Below, piece after piece: positions 8,988 to 18,200 of a stretch of DNA of 34,319 bases. The stretch comes from a virus, in the IMG/VR virus record IMGVR_UViG_3300010354_004459, positions 1-34,319 of that record; one strand, given 5' to 3'. The first letter of the stretch is position 1, and every line of letters starts with the position of its first letter. The position numbers were made by a program, and so were the translations under genes. The notes beneath the pieces are model-generated. The model was given only the letters and a program-made list of their open reading frames with translations, searched no databases and was not told the DNA's origin.

Positions 8988-11243
8988 TTGGATTTTACTT
9001 TAAAAGGACTGGCAAAAAAAGAAATTACATTGCCAGAAAAACCACCTGAAGATATAGCAGACGCTCGTCATATGTCTATGATGAAAGCTATTGCTCCTTA
9101 TGCAAAACAATCTGTTCAAAAAAATCTCACACCAGTTTATGTAGATTATAAAACTAGGCGTACTAAATTAGTACTAGTCCTTTGTCCAGAATGGAGTCCG
9201 TACATGCCTCCGTTCAGCCTTGCTAGGTTAAGTGGAGTAGCTAAAAGCGCCGGATATGAAACCCATATTATGGATCTCAATGTACTGGCATATAAAGCTC
9301 ATAACGAAGATTGGATTCCAAACAAAAAAATTCCTTTTAGATTATGGGATCCGGCTGCTAGCTGGCATTGGCAAGGAGACACTTATTTAAAAGATATACA
9401 CCCTGTTCTTGAGCCACTACTAACTAAAGCTATAGATGATATTATCGAACTTAGTCCGCAAATTGTCGGATTTTCAATGTATTATATTAGCGAAGAACCA
9501 ACAAAATGGATGGCACAAGAATTAAAGCGCAGAGCTCCTCACATTAAGATAGCAGTCGGCGGCCCCAACGCTCATAAAAGCTGGTTTAAGGTTCATCCTT
9601 ATTATGATTATGTAGTAGTAGGTGAAGGAGAAATTAATTTACTTAAAGTTTTAGATGAGATTGAAGAAGGGGTTGAAAGGTCAGAGCCGTATATTCTTAA
9701 ACAAGAAGAAGACGAAAGAGTAAACATAAACGGTTTACCTATGCCCGATTATGAAAGTATAGACTTTAGTTTATATGATTTGCCTAACGGAGTTAACACG
9801 GAAATTAGTAGGGGATGTACTGCTAAATGTACATTCTGTGAAGAAACACATTTCTGGAAATATAGACAACGACAGGCAGTGGATTTAGTTACTGAATTAG
9901 AATGGTTATATTATAATAAGGGAACTGACGTTGTATGGTTTATTGACAGTCTAGTTAATGGAAATTTAAAAGAACTACGTGCCTTTTGTAAAGCAGTAGA
10001 AGCTAAAGGTTTGCCAATTAACTGGACAGGCTACGCTCGTTGTGATGGTCGCATGGATCTAGAATATTTCAAAGATCTAAAAGCTGGAGGTTGTATCATG
10101 TTAAATTACGGTATTGAAAGCGGTAGTCAACATGTACTAGACGATATGGCCAAAGGTGTAACTATCGCAGAAATGGAACAAAATTTTCGAGATGGCAAAG
10201 AAGTAGGTGTTTTTGCTGCTACAAATTGGATTGTTGGATTTCCTACAGAAACATTACAAGACTTTGCTGACAGCATGACATTCCTGTGGCGTATGCGTAA
10301 CATGAACATCAATAACGTGGGAGCTGGAGTAGGATATGGGTTAGGGCCAGAGACGATTGTGGGGCAAAATCCTGATAAATTTAATATAAGTTGGCACAAG
10401 TATCAAAATCATTGGATAACAAAAGATTTTACTAAAGGCGGTACTCATGTTATGACAAGAGTAAAAACATTTCATATGTTTTTAGATTTTATGACAGGTT
10501 GTACAGATGTTCCGTTTACATATCCTATAAGATTTAGTTTAGCTAAAGAACATTATAAAATAAAATTAGATAACCCTAATATAATTAAAGAAGTTGAATA
10601 TGAAAAATTTGATTACGAAATAATCAAAGCAAATATCAATCCTTTTGCTGATGCTCTTGTAAATGAAATGTGGCCGTTCTTTCGTATGTTATGGAAAACT
10701 AGAGGCGGATACGAAGCAGAAGTATTATTTAATCCTGATATAGACTTAAAAGAATTTGGTAGTCAATATGGTCCAGGTATGTACAATGCTGTATTTAAAT
10801 TTAAAATTACTGATGAAGGTGCATGGACTGCAGATTTTAAATTTAAATTTGATCAGATAGATAATCCATATGATAACAGAGAACCTCCTCCAACGGGTCG
10901 TAAAGGACCATTTTATGCTCAAGATTATAGTAGAATGATGAGTAATACTGCTAAACGTGCTAGAAAATTAGCCAAACCGACATGGGATATTGATACTGGT
11001 CGCGATGACACTCACTTTGGCGAGCTGTTAGATGAGGAACATTATCTCAACAATACTATAGATTTTACCTTCCAATTTAGATACAGGGGGTCCGGCCATT
11101 GGGGAAACTTTAAAGAATATGAAGTAGAAGTGGCTAATAGATCTTCTATGGAAGCTATTCCCGAAAAGCAAGACATGCATCTTTCTAACATCGTTATTCC
11201 TATCACTAGTATAAAAAGGAAGTCTGATGTCTTCAATAAGTGA
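8988..11243 (+). CDS. B12-binding-type radical SAM protein with unknown C-terminal region
   Basis: The protein has 751 residues. The start is TTG, supported by TAGGGAG at 8974-8980. Residues about 60-230 look like the Rossmann-type B12-binding domain common in this radical-SAM class (LVLVLCPEW, VGFSMYYI, AVGGPNAH, VVVGEGE). The radical-SAM cluster is C277, C281 and C284 in SRGCTAKCTFCEE, followed by a typical core (WFIDS, YGIESGS, GFPTET). Such enzymes often methylate unreactive carbon or phosphorus or rearrange ring systems using cobalamin. The last 250 residues or so are not recognised and look rich in beta strands (FKFKI, FKFKF, FQFRYRG). The 3' end overlaps the aminotransferase-like gene by 17 nt, placing it in the same pathway unit. 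Confidence 0.8.
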   Translation: MDFTLKGLAKKEITLPEKPPEDIADARHMSMMKAIAPYAKQSVQKNLTPVYVDYKTRRTKLVLVLCPEWSPYMPPFSLARLSGVAKSAGYETHIMDLNVLAYKAHNEDWIPNKKIPFRLWDPAASWHWQGDTYLKDIHPVLEPLLTKAIDDIIELSPQIVGFSMYYISEEPTKWMAQELKRRAPHIKIAVGGPNAHKSWFKVHPYYDYVVVGEGEINLLKVLDEIEEGVERSEPYILKQEEDERVNINGLPMPDYESIDFSLYDLPNGVNTEISRGCTAKCTFCEETHFWKYRQRQAVDLVTELEWLYYNKGTDVVWFIDSLVNGNLKELRAFCKAVEAKGLPINWTGYARCDGRMDLEYFKDLKAGGCIMLNYGIESGSQHVLDDMAKGVTIAEMEQNFRDGKEVGVFAATNWIVGFPTETLQDFADSMTFLWRMRNMNINNVGAGVGYGLGPETIVGQNPDKFNISWHKYQNHWITKDFTKGGTHVMTRVKTFHMFLDFMTGCTDVPFTYPIRFSLAKEHYKIKLDNPNIIKEVEYEKFDYEIIKANINPFADALVNEMWPFFRMLWKTRGGYEAEVLFNPDIDLKEFGSQYGPGMYNAVFKFKITDEGAWTADFKFKFDQIDNPYDNREPPPTGRKGPFYAQDYSRMMSNTAKRARKLAKPTWDIDTGRDDTHFGELLDEEHYLNNTIDFTFQFRYRGSGHWGNFKEYEVEVANRSSMEAIPEKQDMHLSNIVIPITSIKRKSDVFNK

Positions 11244-11817
11244 ATTTGAAAATTTAATAGCTGAATATTTTAATGCTCCGTATGCCGTAACTACAGATTG
11301 TTGTACACATGCAATAGAACTTTGTTTGAGATATACTAGACCTTCGTCGGCTATATGTCCTAGGCATACTTATTTGAGTATACCGATGACGTTAATAAAA
11401 CTTAGTATACCATTTGAATGGTATGATACTAATTGGCAAAATTATTATTATTTAGGTAAAACTAATATAATTGACGCTGCTGTATATTGGAAACAAGGCG
11501 GATACAAATCGGGAACATTCATGTGTTTAAGTTTTCAGTTTCGTAAACATTTAAATTTAGGTCGCGGTGGAATAATTTTAACAGACGACAGAGATGCTGC
11601 TATAAAATTAAAAAAAATGAGTTATGATGGTAGAGATCCTAACGTATTATGGAAGGAGCAAGATATTGATATGATTGGATATCATTATTATATGACTCCG
11701 GAAGTTGCTACTGAAGGAATTAGAAAATTTCATGAGATAAAAGATATTGAACCTAGGCTATGGTCTAGTAACGATTACCCTGATATAAGTAAGATGAAGG
11801 TGTTTAATGTTAAGTAA
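11227..11817 (+). CDS. Shortened DegT/DnrJ/StrS-type PLP-dependent aminotransferase-like protein
   Basis: The protein has 196 residues, against about 370 for the family. It keeps the recognisable family path: FE.LIAEYFNAPYAVTTDCCTHAIEL at the start, D83 in IIDAA (the usual pyridine-nitrogen aspartate), and K107 in SFQFRKHLNLGRGG (the usual PLP lysine followed by GGIILTDD). It ends soon after MTPEVATEGIRKF, so the C-terminal domain is missing. It could still form a dimeric PLP site or act in sugar binding only. Full-length relatives add an amino group to keto-sugars or cyclitols. The start is supported by AAAAGGAAG. It overlaps its upstream and downstream neighbours, so it is likely co-translated with the amidinotransferase. 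Confidence 0.7.
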   Translation: MSSISEFENLIAEYFNAPYAVTTDCCTHAIELCLRYTRPSSAICPRHTYLSIPMTLIKLSIPFEWYDTNWQNYYYLGKTNIIDAAVYWKQGGYKSGTFMCLSFQFRKHLNLGRGGIILTDDRDAAIKLKKMSYDGRDPNVLWKEQDIDMIGYHYYMTPEVATEGIRKFHEIKDIEPRLWSSNDYPDISKMKVFNVK

Positions 11818-12784
11818 AAACGAATGGGATCCTCTTAAAACTGTAATTGTTGGCACGGCTACTGATGCTAAAATACCCTATCTAGATGTAAGTTTAAGAA
11901 CAGTAAATTACGCAGATAAAAAAGATAACAATGATATTCCGTTTGGGTCTTATCCAAAAAAAGTTATTGAAGAAGCAAACGAAGATTTAGAAATATTTTG
12001 TAATTTTCTAAAAAAAGAAGGTGTAGAAGTTTTACGACCTGATCCTAATTTTATTCCTAATTATTATTACTATTGTCCTAGAGATATTGTGCTAGTACAT
12101 GATGAATTAATTCTTGCTACTCCTAACCCTTTAAGTGCTAGAAAATACGAGTATCATAGTATTTCTCATCATTTAAAAAAACATGGTGATATTAGAGTAT
12201 CTCATTGTAGTCATAACAATAGTTTGTATAACTTAAATTGTATAGGTAATCCAAATATTCTTGCGCTAAATGAAACTGAACCAGCGTTTGATGCTGCTAA
12301 CATTTTAAGAGACAATGATAATCTCTATTACCTTGTTAGTAACAGCGGAAATAAAAAAGGAGCAGAATATTTACAAGAATTGTTACCAAATAATAAAGTA
12401 TGGACTATAGAAGGCGTTTATAGTTATATGCATCTAGATAGCACAATTTGTCTTCTTAGGGAAGGGCTAATGTTGCTAAATCCTAGTAGAATAAAAAGTA
12501 TTGAGCAGTTACCAAGACCTTTACAAAATTGGGATGTTATTTGGTGCCCTGAACCGGTAGACATTGGCCATTATCCTGGATATTGTAATGCCAGTGTATG
12601 GATTAATATGAATCTTTTTAGTGTAAATCCTAATCTTGTAGCTCTTGAAAAAAATCAAGAATCATTACGTAAAGAATTAGAAAAGTATGGAATTGAATCA
12701 GCAATGTTGCCTATGCGTCAACAACGTACACTTGGTGGCGGGTTTCATTGCGTTACATTAGATATAATTAGAAATGAAATTTAA
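11807..12784 (+). CDS. Amidinotransferase (glycine / inosamine-phosphate amidinotransferase family)
   Basis: The protein has 325 residues. It opens with EWDPLKTVIVG, the standard start of this family. It carries EPAFDAAN at 158-165 (compare EPCFDAAD in arginine:glycine amidinotransferase), YMHLDST with H209 and D211, and the catalytic cysteine C315 in GGGFHCVTLDI. These enzymes move an amidino group from arginine to an amine, giving a guanidino product such as guanidinoacetate or the guanidino-cyclitol of streptomycin. The gene follows directly on a StrS-like aminotransferase relative, and that pairing is known from aminocyclitol antibiotic clusters. The acceptor here is unknown. The start has AAGGTG upstream and overlaps the previous gene by 11 nt. 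Confidence 0.85.
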   Translation: MLSKNEWDPLKTVIVGTATDAKIPYLDVSLRTVNYADKKDNNDIPFGSYPKKVIEEANEDLEIFCNFLKKEGVEVLRPDPNFIPNYYYYCPRDIVLVHDELILATPNPLSARKYEYHSISHHLKKHGDIRVSHCSHNNSLYNLNCIGNPNILALNETEPAFDAANILRDNDNLYYLVSNSGNKKGAEYLQELLPNNKVWTIEGVYSYMHLDSTICLLREGLMLLNPSRIKSIEQLPRPLQNWDVIWCPEPVDIGHYPGYCNASVWINMNLFSVNPNLVALEKNQESLRKELEKYGIESAMLPMRQQRTLGGGFHCVTLDIIRNEI

Positions 12785-13274
12785 ACAAGGTCATATAACT
12801 CCATTTTGGGATTCTAATTATAAGAATTTTCATTATGTAAAGCAACCTATTACTAATCATGAAATTAGTGATTGGGAGAAGCAAGGCTATGACTATGTTA
12901 AAAGTTTTACAGGATGGATGTATGATAATCGAAATCCTATGCCTGACTATTTAAATAATTTTACACACTTTGGATTAAAAAATCAAGTCTACTGTTTTTA
13001 TATGATGAAGACTTTAGAAATAATGCCTGTTCATACAGACAAATACCTTAGATATATAGAACTGTTTAATGCTAGGCCTGAAAATGTTTGTAGAGTCTTA
13101 GTTATGTTAGAAGATTGGAAACCAGGCCATTATTTAGAAATAGATAGTAAAGGTTATGTTAATTGGAAAGCCGGAGATTGGTTTTTATGGAATAATGATG
13201 TACCTCATGCAGCAAGTAACATTGGCACAGACAATCGATATACTTTACAAATAACTGGAGAAATGATTGTCTAG
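12774..13274 (+). CDS. Fe(II)/2-oxoglutarate oxygenase-like protein (Asp/Asn beta-hydroxylase type)
   Basis: The protein has 166 residues and looks like a compact double-stranded beta-helix oxygenase. The metal-binding set is H87-x-D89 in PVHTDKY and H145 in NNDVPHAASN, and R155 in DNRYTL is suited to bind 2-oxoglutarate. W131, G134 and D135 in NWKAGDWFLW, with the following PHAASN, are typical of aspartyl/asparaginyl-hydroxylase-like phage proteins. It probably hydroxylates a small molecule, sugar or protein side chain. It overlaps the amidinotransferase stop by 11 nt and the next gene by 8 nt, which ties it to this biosynthetic unit. The substrate is unknown. Confidence 0.75.
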   Translation: MKFKQGHITPFWDSNYKNFHYVKQPITNHEISDWEKQGYDYVKSFTGWMYDNRNPMPDYLNNFTHFGLKNQVYCFYMMKTLEIMPVHTDKYLRYIELFNARPENVCRVLVMLEDWKPGHYLEIDSKGYVNWKAGDWFLWNNDVPHAASNIGTDNRYTLQITGEMIV

Positions 13275-14502
13275 TATTCTACATAGCACACACTGGTTTA
13301 ATTTTCCAGAAACAAAATCTTTAGATGAAACTTTAAACAATTTGTTTATTGTCTCTACGCTGAAACAAACTTCAGTCAGTCATCTCCCAGTTATTATTAA
13401 TATGTGGAATGGTAAAATTAATATTTTAGATAGTTTTAATCATTCGGAAAATGAAAGGCAATATTTAAATAATACAGGTTTGTATATATTTTTGTACGAA
13501 CCATTATGTCAATATGTAGAAGGTTTTCCTCATAATAGAGGATTTCACAGTGAAGTAAAATTTGAACAAGACATAAATTTAATGAGAGCTGACGAGCTTG
13601 ACTCTATAAAGAAATATGTAATTAAAAATAATCTTACAAATGTTCATGTATATACATGCGACTACAATTCACATATATATTTTCCTTATTACAACAAGTA
13701 TTTTAAGATAGCGTGTGATGATTTGTTTATAAAAAATTATGTAGTATTTGAAGCTTCTAATAACAAAAAAATAGATAAAAATTTTATTTGTTTAAATTGG
13801 AGACATTCTAAACATAGACATTTACTTGCTGCTTTCTTAGCACAAGAAAATAGTTTTATAAGTTGGTATTTTAGATCAACTTTGGATATTTTGTTAGCAG
13901 ATATGTGGGCCGATATTTCTAAATGGCAATTTACTAACATAGAATTATATAATCAATTAGTAACCGGTCTTAATACACTAAACACAACATCTCCTAGATT
14001 ATTGGATATTGAGCAAGCTAATCTAGTAGACATAATAGATCCTAATATAGCATATTATCCAGAAAGTGTAAAGTATGCTAATCATCATAATCCTGCTATG
14101 GATAATAGCAGAAATAGTTTATTAGAGTCGTTTTATGATAGATCTTTCTGTGATGTTGTTAATGAAACTAGATTTGCCCAACATACAGGCAACTTTAGTG
14201 AAAAATTATTTCAGAGTGTGCGATATAAAACACCATTTATATTAGTTGCCCCTCCTAGGACTTTAGAATATGCTCAAAATTATGGATTTAAAACTTTTGA
14301 AAATTTCTGGGACGAAGGTTATGATCGATGTGATAATCATGAGCAAAGATTAATTAAAATATTTCAACTAATTAAATTTATTGGATCTTTGTCGTTAAAT
14401 GACTGTAAAAATCTATATAAAGACATGGAGCCTATTCTTGAGCATAATTATAATATATTAGTTGAAAAAACTTATTCTAAACAAACTCAAAAATACAAAT
14501 GA
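13267..14502 (+). CDS. Glycosyltransferase-like protein, paralog C
   Basis: The protein has 411 residues. It starts at TTG inside the end of the oxygenase gene, with GGAG six bases upstream. It is the most divergent member of the local three-gene family: NWRHSKHR at 177-184, NET at 299-301, FSEK at 310-313, TPF at 322-324, then GFKTF and DEGYD. The C-terminal IL.HNYN.L element is shared with paralog B. TEK has become SEK and HKHPF has become YKTPF, so specificity may differ. ATGA overlaps the next gene. A GT-B-like role is inferred from the motif pattern only. Confidence 0.55.
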   Translation: MSSILHSTHWFNFPETKSLDETLNNLFIVSTLKQTSVSHLPVIINMWNGKINILDSFNHSENERQYLNNTGLYIFLYEPLCQYVEGFPHNRGFHSEVKFEQDINLMRADELDSIKKYVIKNNLTNVHVYTCDYNSHIYFPYYNKYFKIACDDLFIKNYVVFEASNNKKIDKNFICLNWRHSKHRHLLAAFLAQENSFISWYFRSTLDILLADMWADISKWQFTNIELYNQLVTGLNTLNTTSPRLLDIEQANLVDIIDPNIAYYPESVKYANHHNPAMDNSRNSLLESFYDRSFCDVVNETRFAQHTGNFSEKLFQSVRYKTPFILVAPPRTLEYAQNYGFKTFENFWDEGYDRCDNHEQRLIKIFQLIKFIGSLSLNDCKNLYKDMEPILEHNYNILVEKTYSKQTQKYK

Positions 14503-15230
14503 AAAAAATAATGTTAATCGCAGGTTGTAGCCATGCTGCTGGTAGCGAAATAGATGGATCACAAGATAGTGTATTCAATAGGCAACACTCTTTTGGAAAT
14601 CTATTAGCTACAAGATTGGGTTACGAACCAGTTAATATTTGTAGCGTAGCTTCTGCAAATCCTTCTATAGCTAGACTAGTATTAGAATGGATAGAAACAA
14701 ATTATAATCCTGAGTCAATGGAGCTATTTGTTACAGTAGCATGGACTGAAAGTACTAGAATAGAACTGCCTAGTGTTACCGGAACTGACTATGCTGTTGC
14801 TAATAAAGCAGCAGATTGGTTTTCTAAATACGATAAAAATTATTATAGAATAAATCAGGGATGGGAAGGATCTACGGGTTATGAAAAACAAGTTTTGCCA
14901 GGTTATCAAAAATTTATAACTGATAACGTAACCTATCTAGAAATTTTAAGTGCTAATTTAGTTTTACAACTACAATGGTATTTTCAAAAATCTAAGATAA
15001 ATTATCTTATGTGTAATACTATGTATATGTTTACAAAAGATCCATATACTGAATTTTTTACGAACATGATAGATAAAGATAGATATATTGACTGTCTTAA
15101 TAATGATGAATCATTTTATTGGAAATATCGAAACGCTGGTTATAAAAATGAAAAAGCACAGTATTGGCATCACGGTGAAGAGCCGCACAAATTGTATGCT
15201 GATAAACTATATAAATTTATAACGGAATAA
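14499..15230 (+). CDS. SGNH/GDSL-hydrolase-like protein B
   Basis: The protein has 243 residues. Block I is IAGCSHAAGSE with presumed nucleophile S11, and SVASANPS at 49-56 resembles block III with its asparagine. The C-terminus has HHGEEPHKLYADKL, where H225 or H230 could serve as the block-V histidine. It is only distantly like the SGNH-like gene at 5864, so the two are not recent duplicates. The start overlaps the upstream glycosyltransferase-like gene as ATGA. Pairing of an SGNH-like gene with a glycosyltransferase-like gene happens twice on this strand, which supports a glycan acylation or deacylation role. Confidence 0.5.
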   Translation: MKKIMLIAGCSHAAGSEIDGSQDSVFNRQHSFGNLLATRLGYEPVNICSVASANPSIARLVLEWIETNYNPESMELFVTVAWTESTRIELPSVTGTDYAVANKAADWFSKYDKNYYRINQGWEGSTGYEKQVLPGYQKFITDNVTYLEILSANLVLQLQWYFQKSKINYLMCNTMYMFTKDPYTEFFTNMIDKDRYIDCLNNDESFYWKYRNAGYKNEKAQYWHHGEEPHKLYADKLYKFITE

Positions 15231-15235
15231 ATCTT

Positions 15236-18200
15236 ATGTATGATATTTTTGTTATTGGCGAAAATACCAATTGGAAAAAAATAAAGACAAAATATCCTTT
15301 TGCTAAAAAAGTAAAAGATTTTCATGAAGCAAGAAATAAATCTCTTACTCCGATGTTTTGGGCAGTGTGGCCTGATATAGATGTTAAAGAAGATTTTGAT
15401 TTTACATTGAATGTGCCTAAATGGGACGAAGAATATGTACATGTATGGAAAAATAAAGAGTATTATGATGGGTTATCTCTTGTTCCCAAACATAAACATA
15501 TTTCTGATAGAGAAATAAATTATAGATTTTTTACAGATAAAAAAGAAATAGATCAAGTTGCTAGTGAACCAAAGAAATACGATATATTTGAAATAGAAAC
15601 TTATGAGCAATATTTAGAGGCAATGGAAAAGACAACCACAGATATGTTCTGGATGACTAGTCCTAATTTAAAAATTGCTGAAGGATTTGATTTTAGTTTT
15701 CAAGGCACTAGATATGAAAACCATGCCTTTATACATCTAGTTAATAATGAAAAACTTTATAATGGTATTTTTCTTTTAAGTAAACACAGACCCGTAACAA
15801 AAAAAGAAATAGAGCATCGTCATATTATTGAACGTAAGGAATGGGACATTATAGCATCAGGTCCTTGCCAGTATGATATCTTTGAAATAGAAACCTACAA
15901 GCAATATCAAGAAGCATTAGAAAACTCTCGTACTGAAATGTTTTGGATGACATCACCTAATTTGAGTCCCGCTGATGACTTTAAGTTTGATATCTATTTT
16001 AGTCACGACAAAATTTATGATAGAAATGAAAATCACGCATTTGTTCATTCAGTGGGAGAAGAAAGATTATATAATGGAATATTCCTTCTTAGTAAGACCA
16101 AGAAAGTAAGTCGACGAGAAATTGAAAATAGATATATCATGGAACGCAAAGAATGGGACATTATTGCTTCGGGTCCATGCGAATATGAAAAATTTATTGT
16201 AGACACATATGATCAGTATATTGAAGCAAAAAATAAGTCACGTACAGAAATGTTTTGGGCTATTCCTAGTACTGTTGATCTATTAGATGATTTTAAATTT
16301 GATTTATATTTTGAGCACAATAACATTTATGACAGAGTGATGACTCACATTTTTAGAAACAGTGAGTTTTACGATGGTGTGATGTTAATTACTAAAAACA
16401 GAGAAATTAGTCAAAAAGAATTTGACTATGGATTTATTGTTGCTAGAAAAGAATACGATGTCTTAGCTAGTGTCCCTAAAAAGTTTGATAAATTTGATAT
16501 TAAAACATATCAAGATTATTTAGATGCATGCGAAAAATCAACTACAGGGATGTTTTGGGCTGTGTGGTCAGATGTCGAACTGGTAGAAAATTTTGATTTT
16601 GATTATTACGTACCAAGATATAATCAACATATAACACATATTTTTAGGAACGGTGATCATTTTGATGGCATTTGTTTGTTTAGCAAACATCAAAAAGTTT
16701 CAGAAAAAGAATTTAAATATAGATTCTTTAATGATAAAAAAGAAATAGATTATATCATTAGTTATCCAAAACAATACAATATTTTTACGATAGAAACATA
16801 CGAACAATACTTAGAGGCTTTAGAAAAGTCGACCACTGATTTATTCTGGATGACATCACCTAACTTAAAAGTTGCTGAAGATTTTAAATTTGATTTATAC
16901 ATAACCCATCATAATGCTTATGAAAGACAAGAGAATCATGGTTTTATACACAGAGTAGGGGATGAAGATTTTTATAATGGTATTTTTCTTTTAAGTAAAC
17001 ACAGACCTGTAACAAAAAAAGAAATCGAACATAGATATCTTATTGAAAAGAAAGAATGGGATATTGTTGCGTCAGGTCCTTGCAAATACGATATTTTTGA
17101 AATTGAGACTTACGAGCAATATTTAGACGCAATGACAAATTCTAAAACAGAATTGTTTTGGATGACGTCTCCTAATTTAAAAATTGCTGATGACTTTAAA
17201 TTTGATTTGTATTTTGATCATAGTAACACATTTGATAGAAACACAAATCACGTATTTGTACATTTAGTTAATGAAGAAAAGTTATACAACGGTGTATTTT
17301 TAATGAGTAAACACTGTCCGGTAACTAAAAAAGAAATTGAGCATAGATATATTGTAGAACGTAAAGAATGGGACATTATCGCATCAGGGCCATGCCAATA
17401 CGAAATATTCAAGGCAGATACTTATAACGAATATCTACATGCAAAAACATCTTCTAAAACAGAAATGTTTTATGTAGTACACTCAAATATTAAAGTACTT
17501 GATGATTTTAAATTCGATTTATACTTTGATCATTACAATATTTTTGATAGAAATATAACACACATTTATAGGAATAGTGAGTTCTTTGATGGTGTTATGC
17601 TAATGTCGAAGCACAAAGAAATTAGTCAACGAGAATTTGACTATGGATTTATTGTAGACAGAAAAGAACATGATGAAATGTCTAGTCTACCCAAGAAGTT
17701 TGATATATTTAGAATAGAAACATACGAACAATACTTAGAGGCCTGTAAGCAATCGACTACTGGAATGTTCTGGGCTATATGGCCTGATGTAGAAGTAGTT
17801 GAAGATTTTGATTATGATTATTATGTACCTAAATACAATCAGCATATCACACACGTATTTAGAAACGGAAATTCATTTGACGGCATTTGCTTGCTAAGTA
17901 AGTATGTTCCGATTACTGAAAAAGAATTTAAATATAGATTCTTTAATGATAAAAAAGAAATAGATTATATTGCGAGTTACCCTGTTCCTTATGATAAGTT
18001 TGAAATTGAAACTTACGAGCAATACTTAGAAGCCTTAGAAAATTCTACAACAGATCTTTTCTGGATGACATCACCCAACTTAAAAGTTGCTGATAATTTT
18101 AGTTTAGATGAATTTCATACATCGGAGAGATATTTTAATCATGCGTTTGCACATCTAGTTAACAACGAAAAGTTGTACAACGGCGTATTCTTGTTAAGTA

